Of a stretch of 41,866 nucleotides of DNA, positions 1-10,200 are shown in pieces. Numbering within the stretch: the first letter of the stretch is position 1; every line of letters starts with the position of its first letter. A model generated the notes under the pieces. It was not told the origin of the DNA. It saw only the letters and a list, made by a program, of their open reading frames with translations, and did not search any database. The stretch lies in NCBI GenBank assembly GCA_048213135.1, contig PS015373.1:15645-57510 (forward strand), given 5' to 3'. This DNA is from Reclinomonas americana ATCC 50394 (Eukaryota; Jakobida; Jakobea; Jakobida). A program made the translations under genes and the position numbers.

Positions 1-130
1 GTACGTACGACGTACGTACGACGTACGTACGTACGTACGTCGTACGTGGTACGGTAGGTGGTAGGTAGGTGTGTGTAGTGTGTGTGTAGTGTAGGTAGAG
101 AGAGAGAGAGAGAGAGAGAGAGGAGGGAGG
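1..130. repeat. GTAC-type simple repeat followed by GT and GA microsatellites
   Basis: The first ~53 bases are imperfect tandem GTAC/CGTAC units. They pass through GTAG/GTGT repeats into a pure GA run at about 97-122. No coding frame or RNA structure is evident. The position at the very edge of the window suggests a contig end or a repeat-limited assembly break. Confidence 0.8.
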
Positions 131-140
131 GATAGAGGGA

Positions 141-252
141 GACTAAAGTGATTGCAGTGTGATTGCAGAGTGATCGCATAGTGACAGACTGATTGCAGAC
201 TGATTGCAGAGTTTGCAAAGTGATTTCCTGAGTGGCTGCAGACTGATTGCAG
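141..252. repeat. Degenerate tandem repeat around ACTGATTGCAG
   Basis: Several imperfect copies of an 11-base unit resembling ACTGATTGCAG or GTGATTGCAG lie end to end upstream of the first gene. A C/T-rich tract (280-320) ending in CAG follows just before the ATG at 327, so part of this may be 5' UTR or a 5' UTR intron acceptor. Confidence 0.6.
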
Positions 253-326
253 TGAGTGAGTGAGACGAGTGCCCTTCCTCTTAACCCTCCTCTCTCTCTC
301 TCTATCTGTCTCCTTCAGCTGCTGAG

Positions 327-1553
327 ATGGCGCACCGCTGGTGGCCATGGCTCATTCGTCGAGGGCGCGAATGGAGCGATTTCCTTCGGCGCCTGCAGCA
401 GTATCGAGAGGATGTGCAGTCGCGACTGGCGATGGTGTGGGCGCCGTTCAAGGTCGACTTGCTGGAGGAGTCGGTGCAAGAGTTTTTGCGGGCGGTGGGC
501 GATTCTGCGGACGAGGAGGAGGAGGAGGAGGATGCGCCGACGCTGTTGGTGCCGCTGGGGGCGTCGTATGTGACGCGACCGAATGTGGTGCGAGAGGGGC
601 CGGCGATTCCCGAGGTTTGTGAGCGATGCAAGGGGGGAGGAGGGAGGGAAAGGGATCGCACCAACTTGTTCTTGAACGCGCACCTCTTGTGCTTGTCTCT
701 GAATTTCTTCAGAATTGTCTCCGAGATTAGCCACGCTTTGTATTCATGTCGAGATGAGGGACCTGTCAGCATTGTTTCTGCAGTGAGATAAGATGTCAAG
801 ATATGGGGCGTTGCTCGAACTCTTGACTGATAGTCTGTTGCTCAGCGACAAGGGTACACGCAGAGGAGGCTTCTTAATTGTCTCTTCTGTCTCTTTCTTG
901 CAGCAAGTTGTATGTTGAGAGCGCTCTTCTCTCGCCCCCATCCTTTGAACCTTCCCCTCACAGAGATGGCGTTTCGGCGGCCCTCCACACTTCCCCGCCA
1001 TCGACGACGCCGAGGCGGCGTTGCGTGACGACACGATCGCGCGATCGCTCGACTACTCGTACCAAGTCGATGCGGCACGACGAGCCCCGTGGAAATCGCG
1101 CTTCGTGCTGGACGATGGTGCGTGTCCACACTGCTCTTCTCCCCATCGCGCACACGGCATCGCTCACCATTACAACAGCGCGTGAGGGCGATGAAAAGCT
1201 GTCCGTGCCCAACAACGGATTCGCCGACGATCCCGGTTCGCTGCCGCTCGCTCGCTCACTTCCCAGTCTCACTCTTCACTCACTCTCCGCGCAGAGGAGG
1301 TCCCAGACGAGTTCACACCGCACCCGCTCGACTCGTTCGTGCGCCAGATCGACGCACTGCCGCAGCACCGCATCTCCACAGCCGGTCGCGCCGATCGCAG
1401 CGCGTGGATCCTCGGCGAGGTCGAACGCGACAGGTTTGAGGCAAGACGGAGACAGAGAGGAGAATAGCGATCGAATGCTCACTTCCTTTTGTGTGCCACA
1501 GGAGCGCGTTGGTCCGCCGAGCCCTGCAACACGCCGGACTCGAGCCGCAATAG
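327..1553 (+). CDS. Unrecognised five-exon protein (W-rich N-terminus, acidic linker)
   Basis: The exons I read are 327-614, 964-1117, 1179-1235, 1295-1433 and 1502-1553. All junctions keep frame (phases 0,1,1,2) and the last exon ends in TAG. The start MAHRWWPWLIRRGREW is followed by an amphipathic helix-like stretch, an E-run, and a segment with RWRFGGPPHFPAIDDAEAAL that looks conserved. The C-terminus reads SALVRRALQHAGLEPQ. I do not recognise the family. The first intron (615-963, 349 bp) is much longer than the others (about 60-70 bp) and may hide a small exon. In the last exon another frame ends with an SQKKRKV basic stretch near 1635, but it does not fit the phase of the preceding exon. 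The gene model is fairly solid; function is unknown. Confidence 0.6.
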
Positions 1554-1855
1554 ATACTGGCGGGAAGAAACCGACTTGTCGGCAAACGTCGCCTCAACAG
1601 CGCGAAGGAAACAGCGACGGAAAGTCGCAAAAAAAGCGCAAGGTGCTGTTCCACGCGAAGACGACGTGAGATTGGAGGCCACTTTTGTTCAGTGCAAATT
1701 CTTCATGGCAAACCCCCTTCTGTCATGTCCTTTCACGGTGATTTTTCCTAGAGGGGGGCACGCAGTCAGAATGAGGTTCGCCACAGGCAACGACACCCCA
1801 AGCAAATAATGAGAAGGGGTGCAGTACCCCTAGAAGATGAAATTTCAGATACATG

Positions 1856-1899
<44 letters not shown>

Positions 1900-1979
1900 T
1901 AGATAGATAGAGAGATTCCTTCCCGCCTCTCCTCTGATCCCCAAGCTCACCTTTCACCTGCAGGTACAAATCGGCACAC
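1554..1979. repeat. Intergenic spacer with CA and GA/GATA microsatellites
   Basis: I see no convincing gene between the stop at 1553 and the N run. A (CA)n tract at about 1855-1881 runs into (GA)n and GATA units to about 1915. The rest is unique sequence without a supported coding frame. Confidence 0.6.
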
Positions 1980-2473
1980 NNNNNNNNNNNNNNNNNNNNN
2001 NNNNNNNNNNNNNNNNNNNNNNNNNNNNNNNNNNNNNNNNNNNNNNNNNNNNNNNNNNNNNNNNNNNNNNNNNNNNNNNNNNNNNNNNNNNNNNNNNNNN
2101 NNNNNNNNNNNNNNNNNNNNNNNNNNNNNNNNNNNNNNNNNNNNNNNNNNNNNNNNNNNNNNNNNNNNNNNNNNNNNNNNNNNNNNNNNNNNNNNNNNNN
2201 NNNNNNNNNNNNNNNNNNNNNNNNNNNNNNNNNNNNNNNNNNNNNNNNNNNNNNNNNNNNNNNNNNNNNNNNNNNNNNNNNNNNNNNNNNNNNNNNNNNN
2301 NNNNNNNNNNNNNNNNNNNNNNNNNNNNNNNNNNNNNNNNNNNNNNNNNNNNNNNNNNNNNNNNNNNNNNNNNNNNNNNNNNNNNNNNNNNNNNNNNNNN
2401 NNNNNNNNNNNNNNNNNNNNNNNNNNNNNNNNNNNNNNNNNNNNNNNNNNNNNNNNNNNNNNNNNNNNNNNNN
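1980..2473. other. Assembly gap (494 N)
   Basis: Unsequenced. Any reverse-transcriptase core and 5' part of the retrotransposon that begins immediately downstream would lie here or be missing altogether. Confidence 0.99.
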
Positions 2474-4029
2474 GGCCTCGACAACGACTCCGGCACTCCC
2501 TTCCTCTACACAGAAGCTGTCGAAAGGTGGTCTCGGTCTGTACTCGGTGGTGGAGCGAGCGGCCTCTCTGTTGATCATCAACTCGGCGGTGAAGCTGCTG
2601 ACACACTGCCGACCGCTGACTCGTCGCCGTGTGGCGGAGCGCGCATGCTCCACTGCTCGGTGAAGGCGGCCGGTGGTTGTGTCGACGATTTCTCGCCGCT
2701 GCCGACTGCTGGTTTGGTGGCCAAGTACCCACAGACGAACGAGGTCACAGACGTCAATCGCCAGCAGCTGCCAGTTGCCACGCCGCAGCGGTATTTCTCT
2801 GTGTTGTTGTCTCCTGTTGTTCCCCAGGCTGGTGCTGCTGTGGCTGCTCTTGGTGCAGGTGCTCGCTTCCAAGTGGCCACTGATCCGCATGCCCCTCACC
2901 GCGCTGTTCACTCTAATCTGATGAGTGCTGCTCTCGGGCACGCTCTGAAGTTGGGCGTCAGTGTGGAAGTGCATCCGGCTACTGCTCCGATGGTGGTCGG
3001 ACAGCACTTGGCTGACGGTGGTGTTGTGTTTCCCTTTGCCTCTCGCTTCTTGCCTGCGATGTCACACTTCTACTCCAAGCGCCACATTGCTGGCTGGAAG
3101 GACTTGCGGAAGTGTGGTGCTTTCGTCGACTCCATGACGTGGTGGCTCAGGGCAACGGCATCAGCGAGAAGGAGCAGCGCTCCTTGTGCAAGATGCGAAC
3201 CAACTCCGTCGCGCTCAACAACAAGGTGGCGGTCATCAGCGGCAACCCGGGTGGCCCTGCCTCGCTGTGCCCGCTCTGTGGCAAGGAGTCGGAGTCGCTC
3301 GGACACTTGCTCAACGGCTGTGAAAAGCTGCAGGGCTTGTGGACGACGCGCCACGACAACGTGCTCGACGTTCTCCAAGCGGTTTTGGTGCGGTGCCCCA
3401 AGGTGGACGGTGTGGCGTGCCAGCTGCTGCGCGAGCGTGTCGATGCCGACCTGCTGCCAGCGCCGGCGGACATTGCCAACCACGCCAACTTGGCCAGGCT
3501 CAAGCCGGACCTCACCCATCTGGATTATACCAGAGAGGGGACCGGTGAGATCTGCTCGGTCCAGGTGGTGGAGTTCGCCAACGAAGACTCGGTCAAGTCT
3601 GCTGTCAACGGCAAGAAGGCCAAGTACGAGTCGTTGGTCAAGGCCATCAAGCAGAAGGTCGGCGATCAGGCCAAGGTCGAGCTGGTGGTGCTCCCTGTGA
3701 CCTCGATTGGCACGGCCTCGGCCTTGGTGTCGACTGGCCTCCGTCGTCTCGGCGTGCGCAACGTACGACAGTGCATCTCTCGCCTTTGCACGACAAGCTT
3801 ACGTACAAGTTACTCGATGTTTGTCCAGCGCTGCAAGGGTACCCGGGTGTGCATGGTGGCGCAAGGTCATTCGGTCGGCAATGTGCGTGCATGCAGTCAT
3901 GCACTGTCGGCTCGTGCGACTTTGCCAGATGTGCAGTCTGCAGTGCATACTGGCTGGCACCACCGCGTTTCCGGTGTCAAGACACTTTCCGTTCAGCACC
4001 ACCAGCTTGGAGCGCTGCAGCGCACTTGA
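2474..4029 (+). mobile_element. Decayed non-LTR retrotransposon 3' end (RLE type): RT tail, CCHC finger, endonuclease
   Basis: Coding similarity shifts frame along the segment. About 2474-2660 reads GGLGLYSVVERAASLLI, a GGLGL block typical of the end of LINE reverse transcriptases. About 2660-3120 continues in a second frame. About 3130-3800 reads in a third frame with the knuckle CPLCGKESESLGHLLNGC (C-x2-C-x8-H-x4-C) at 3268-3321. This is followed at about 3502-3640 by KPDLTHLD, VQVVEF and KKAKYESL, the PD...K..KY pattern of the restriction-like endonuclease of R2-type elements. Seen: motifs and two frame changes. Known: this finger-endonuclease order defines RLE LINEs (R2, NeSL, CRE groups). 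Inferred: an inactive, 5'-truncated copy. Single-base assembly errors could also explain the frame changes. Confidence 0.8.
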
Positions 4030-4211
4030 CCGCAGCATGCATATATGAATTGCTCAGTGTATTCGTCCCTTTATTCCTACCTGCTTAAGCTACACATTTC
4101 ACGTGCGGTGCTACCACCACTTGACAGACTGATTCGCAGTTTGAAGCTTGGATGCGTGCGTTTCGCATTGAACACTACTGACTTTACAATTTACGTCATC
4201 AAACACATCAT
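4030..4211. other. Spacer / probable retrotransposon 3' UTR
   Basis: AT-richer 182-bp stretch between the retrotransposon frame and the next ATG. It probably contains the element's 3' untranslated tail and the promoter of the following gene. No clear poly-A tail or target-site duplication is visible by eye. Confidence 0.4.
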
Positions 4212-7200
4212 TTGGTGACGATGAGCGCAAGTGCCAGCGCCGCTGGCTTAGGTTCGAGTGACCCTTCTGTGCATGAGGATGAGCTCGAGTATGAGCATGC
4301 GGTGCCTGTCGATCACGATCGCGAGGATGGCCTTGGCTCGTCATCGTCCACTCATCTGCGGCGCATGCTCGAGTTTATCGACTCCATCACCGAGTCCAAC
4401 CTCGTCCAGTCAGTGGTACATGGCTTGCTCGTCGCACTCGCACGCGCCGAGGAAGGCGCTCAAGACGTCTCGTGCGAGGCCATTCTGAGAGAAACGGTGT
4501 GTGCATCCTGGAACACGATGCGCATGCCCTATATATGTCACAAATTCCACCTCTCACTCACACCGTCGCCGCGCGCGGGTGCCACGACACGCACGCACAG
4601 CGCTCCATCCTCCAGAGCATGATCACCGCAACCTGGAGTGATGGAGGCTACTACTGTCCGGCCGACGCCGGTCGCAACATGATCGACGTCGAGCAACGTG
4701 TTTCATTTTATGAAACATTCATCGTGGACATGGTCACCAGTTGTGTACACGCACACGCACGTGCACGCACCCGTGTCTGTAAGAAGCCCACATGCACGCG
4801 CGTACACGTTCTACACCCACTTCTTGTGTGACGCGTAATGTGTAATGCGTGCTGTGTAGACTCAAATGACTCACACCACTACTCGCTCTTTCTCCACAGA
4901 ACTGTATGAGCGTCGTCAATCAATGCACGGCGCCTCTGGCAGTGCAGCTCGCGGCACTGCTCACTGGCTGCATTCATTCGGGGCGTCTACGACGCAGGAC
5001 GATTATCGCCTGTTCATTCCTCTTTTCGGATCAAGTCTCACTCTCTCGCACGAGAGATCAACGAGCGACCGGGAGATGACGCCAGCGCGGACGAAACAAC
5101 TGATCGAGCTGTCTCTCATCACCTGCCACTTCCTCGCTGCAGACAGGTATCTAGGTTATCGGTTCTGCATACAGGCGCGCGTGTACAAATTCTCTCTTGC
5201 TCATCACATTACTTCTGTTTGGCAGTAACACCGACAAGCCAGAGCACGATCTGGATGGCATCTTGTACAACTTGACGACGTTGCGCGGCGCGTTTGAGGA
5301 ATTCGGCCGCACGAGCCGAGGGAACGATCGCGAGCTGGCGGCAATGCGAATCGACTTCGGCGGTGAATGCATCGAGGAGTTGGTGGAGCTCGCAGTGCAG
5401 GCATCCTCACCAGTGCGCCTCCTTGCTGTGGTGCTGATGCACGACTTCGTGATGCGCGAGATGCTCGGCGAGATGAAGCGCGCGGCGAAATCCAAGAACC
5501 CCGCAGCTGTACCTCTTGATCTTTGGAGCAGGCCGGTGGAGCTGAAAAGACTGAAGGACGCGGCGCGCTGTCTGGCTGCTGGCGTGTCTGCCGTCATTGA
5601 GGATCTGACTCGGTACTCGTACGCCAGGTAAGCACACACACACGCGCTTTCTTTTGTTATGCACTTGCACTTCCTTGGACTGAGTTGGCCGTCACATGCA
5701 CAACAGACTGCACAACTTGCCAACTGTGACGTGGCAACGTGCGCGGGTGCAGCGACTGAGGGTGAAAGAGAAGCTTTCACGCACGGGTGGGAATTGCAGG
5801 TGCGTACGTTATGGACGCTACCTGCGCCGAGTGCGTGCGTACCGGCGGGCCAAAGCAATTCTCACAACTTTTGTGCGTCGCAGTCGGCATTCTGCGGAGC
5901 ACTGCGGGCGTGGTGCACCACCGTCAACAGCAGTCAAGCTCGAGGTGCAACCAAAAGATGGGTGTACGCACAAGTTCGAGGCGCTGCGACGACACAAAAA
6001 CGGCGAGATCTCCAATTTGTATACGCTGTTCGATGCTCAAATGCAGACTCCGCCTCCGCTGGCATCAGTGGTCGCGCGCGCTGCTGAGGCAGAGGCAGGT
6101 CCGGGTGTTCCCACTCTGCGTGCATTCCCCAACACTGATCATGGCAGGTAAGCATGCAATCGCTACTACAGCTGTGGATACAGCTCACTCGTGCAAGAAG
6201 TTGCTCATTCACTCGAGAAACAAACTGCAGGCGCCAGCACGGACACGATTCGGCGACACATGCGTCAGCAAAACACCTGAGAGACCACGAGTTGCTGCAG
6301 CAAGTTCGACGCGCGGCTTGTGAACGTGCTGCATCGCAGAGTGGCGCAGCTAGCGCTGCTGCAGGTGGGGGGGGGGCGGGATCGCCATCAGAATCCCTGA
6401 TGAGAGCACCCCCACTCGCAAGAAGAAGCGTGCAAAGTCGTCGCCGGAGGCCAAGACGGTATTCGTATGTCTGCCGGCTGTTGTGCGTGTGCACATCAAG
6501 GAAAACACTCACGCGATATTGCTGTGTGCATGATCGATCGGTGCGACGCAGGCAAAGAAGGCGCCGAGCACAGCTGCTGCGCCACAGCCGGCGGAGGTCG
6601 ACGGTCTGCAGAGTCCGCAGCACGATGCACCTGCTCGACGAACTGGTGGTACTCGGAGGGGAACAAGGGGAAAGCGCAGACCCATCCACCACTCTGTCGC
6701 TTCTGGTACCACCGGGCCGGCCGAGCGCGACCACGCGGTGAGTTGTCTCGATCTCTGTCCCTTTGTGTGACTGTCGTCTCTCACACTGAATCGATACCAC
6801 ATCAGCCGGCACCGATGGACACATCGTCGACTGGCGTTGTCTCCAACAGCAGTGGCGGCGGTCACGATGACGGCGGAGAAAGCGCTGGTGGAGCAGCCGC
6901 TGCTGCAAACGAGGAGGAGCAGTTTCACTTTGCTTTTGATCGCGATGACGACGACTCCGACAGCAGTGAAGATATCGATGATGAGGATTCTGACTGCGCT
7001 GATGCTGGTGCAACCACCGAGAAATTGGTGCTCACGGTGCGTCAAAACGGTCGACGACGACTTTGTGCGAAAGTGGTTGTAGATCATCAATTGACTGTTG
7101 TTGTGCGTGGCGCAGGACGGGAGAGTGACCATACCTGGACGGGCATTCAACGATTGCCAGCACGCCGGCCTTGTCGCCTGTACCTTTTTCCGACTTGTGA

Positions 7201-10200
7201 ACATGGTATTTCGAGTGGGTGAGGTGTTCACTGCCGAGGGCAGCGCTGGTGGAGCTGCTGCAACTCGTACTATTATAGACGCAGCCGAAACAATTCCCGG
7301 TCAGCTGCTTCTTGATGACACAAACGCTGCTGCTTTACGCAGCTGGTGTGATGTGCGTCACTGGACTTCTTTTGTAGTCGCCAGTTGGCATGAGTCTGAC
7401 AAAGTATTCTTCTCTGCTTGCAGGAGGCGCGCAAGTTGTTGGAGCCACAGCGGACGAGATCATCTGCACCCGTGCCCATTGATAGTGGTTCTGATCCACC
7501 CGTGGCCACTTCTAGTTCAGCACCCACTGGAGCACCCGCCGCAGCACCCGTGGCAACTGCAGGGGGACAACCAGGAGATGTGCAACGGGTGCATCAGCAC
7601 GGCAAGTTTACTAGTAACCACGTAGTCGTGGCGGCGCGCATCGCCAACGAGAGCCAACGGACGATCTGTGGATTTTGGAGGAATGCCTGTACCTTCTTCT
7701 CACTCTTGGGACATTGCGCTGGACGCATTACTGCTGCGACAAAGGCCCTCATCGCCTGCGTTGCTCTTCTCTCCCGGTCTAGGGACGGGGCGAGACGGGA
7801 ACTCGTATTGTCGGCACGCACCTGCACAGGAGGAGCCGAGCGGGGAAGGTGATTGTGAGCGAGCAACCAGCGCGCGTTCTCGTCCTCTCGTGCCACTCTT
7901 GTGTGACTCTGTGTCTCGGCCGACGGTCAACGCGTCACTCAACACTCCATTTAATGCATCTTCCCTTCGCAGGTTACGTGTGTTTCCGACCACGTTGAAA
8001 ACCATTGCTGCAAGACGGTACCGACTGCGTCAAGGAGCTGCCAAGGGTGCGAAGACGACTGCAAAGAACAGAGACGCGGCAAAGGAGAAGGCGGAGGCTG
8101 CTGGAGCAAGTCACACTGCGAAAAAGTTACGTACGCGCGCCTCCGTGCGTGTGTGCATGCACGAAGGCTGAATGTGCCGACGCCTCTTTTGTCAGCAGAA
8201 AAGGGACGGGGATCTCCAAATTCCGCGCCTCCTCAAGGAAGAAATGCGTGTGGATTCAAGTGGACGATGTCAACATGGGAGATGCGTTCTCTGTCAACTT
8301 CCGGCAGTTCAAGGCCAACAGCAAGAGTGGTGCCGCTGCGGCAAACAGGGAGAACACTGAACCGGCTGTGACGTTGCGTGCGCTCTGACTCTGTTCTTCT
8401 CGTACGCGGGCTGCACATCATCCCTTGGGTGCATTCTCACTCGTTCAGTTGTAATTGTTTTCCTTCTTGCTGCATACCGCAGTGTCAACGTTGGCACTTT
8501 TGACATCGTTGGAGACGAAAATGCCGCTGCGCTCCTCGCCCCGACACGTTCACGCTACGTGCGGGTATTCCTTGATCACGATGATGCCACGGGCAGTACA
8601 AGGTTAGCAATATTAATTGGTTATCATGCACGGGTGAGTTAATGATCTTGTTGACGTGACACGCTCTCATCTCCCTCTCTGTTCTAGAATCACACATGCC
8701 CGGCTGGAAGGAATTCGCACGTACAAGTGTGGCCTCACCGCACCATCACTCGCGTTGGCACACGCTGCTTCGCGCAAGGCAAGCCGCCAGTACTCGCGCG
8801 GCAATTGCGTTGTACGCTGTCGCCCGCGTGTCACCTTGTTGGCCCGCACGAAACACACTGTTGAAATTCAAGCCGATTCTGATACTCTGCAATCTATGTG
8901 GATGGATTTGCAGGTGAGTGTGTGTTCCAGTTGAGATGCAAACAACATACCACTGACACGCGCGTACGAACGCTCGTTCTCGTCGTGCATGCACTGATCA
9001 TCATGCGCGTGATGTGTGTAGACGATTGAGGAGCATTTCGCATCGCTTTCGATCGCATCCACGTCCATTACCGAGACTGTGACGTTCTTGAATCGACTCT
9101 GCGTGCGGNNNNNNNNNNNNNNNNNNNNNNNNNNNNNNNNNNNNNNNNNNNNNNNNNNNNNNNNNNNNNNNNNNNNNNNNNNNNNNNNNNNNNNNNNNNN
9201 NNNNNNNNNNNNNNNNNNNNNNNNNNNNNNNNNNNNNNNNNNNNNNNNNNNNNNNNNNNNNNNNNNNNNNNNNNNNNNNNNNNNNNNNNNNNNNNNNNNN
9301 NNNNNNNNNNNNNNNNNNNNNNNATTGAGACAATGCGTGGAAGCAAGAAGCGAGAGGTGTACTCGGCCGGCCTTGCGGCAGTTGAAACCATTCTGGCAGG
9401 AGTGGTGGGCACGCACCAAGATGCCGGTGCCGGCCCATCAACAACTGCTGCCGCCGGTGCAAGTCAGCAGCATCACGAGCTTGCCCTGGGTCTCGCTTCG
9501 AGCGTCGCAGCAGGCCGTAGATTTGTTCGCGAGTTGCAGCCACTTCTACTGGCTGCGGCGGCACCACCACCACCACCACCACCACCACCACCACCACCAC
9601 CACCACCACCACCACCACCTTTAGTGCCACCTCTGACAGCGCCCGTCATCGTTGTCGGCGACGGCAACAGTGGTGCACCTGACCATGACATGGATCCAGC
9701 GCTATCAGCAGCATGTGCTGCTGCGCAACAAGCTCTCGCTGTCGGTACGAGCATGACGACGCACATGGACGAAGACACAGTCGAAGCTGTGCGTGTCGAG
9801 ACTGGTGAGAACTTGCTGTAAGGATCGTGTTGATATCGCAATGTGCTGACTGCAATATCTCATGCGATCAAACTACTGTGCGCAGATGCAGATGGTGGTG
9901 ACCGTGAGCAAGACGATGCATATGGTAATCGCGNNNNNNNNNNNNNNNNNNNNNNNNNNNNNNNNNNNNNNNNNNNNNNNNNNNNNNNNNNNNNNNNNNN
10001 NNNNNNNNNNNNNNNNNNNNNNNNNNNNNNNNNNNNNNNNNNNNNNNNNNNNNNNNNNNNNNNNNNNNNNNNNNNNNNNNNNNNNNNNNNNNNNNNNNNN
10101 NNNNNNNNNNNNNNNNNNNNNNNNNNNNNNNNNNNNNNNNNNNNNNNNNNNNNNNNNNNNNNNNNNNNNNNNNNNNNNNNNNNNNNNNNNNNNNNNNNNN

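Noticed and set aside
1-60. Telomeric repeat
   Set aside because: GTAC/CGTAC units do not resemble a known telomere repeat and grade into ordinary microsatellites.
302-799. Minus-strand open frames over the first gene
   Set aside because: Ser/Arg-rich low-complexity translation antisense to a frame with coherent exons; no splice or start context.
1766-3007. Long minus-strand frame across the gap at 1980-2473
   Set aside because: Its length comes from N codons; the visible parts are His/Arg/Ser-rich shadow of the retrotransposon frame and microsatellite.
7980-8150. Cys-rich alternative frame (CVSDHVENHCCKT...) as a zinc finger
   Set aside because: A competing frame is Lys/Ala-rich and equally open; the Cys spacing fits no finger and the exon joins here are unresolved, so I do not claim a domain.
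9473-9841. Polyglycine or polyvaline proteins on the minus strand and polyhistidine on the plus strand
   Set aside because: Alternate frames of the CCA repeat that encodes polyproline in the supported exon.
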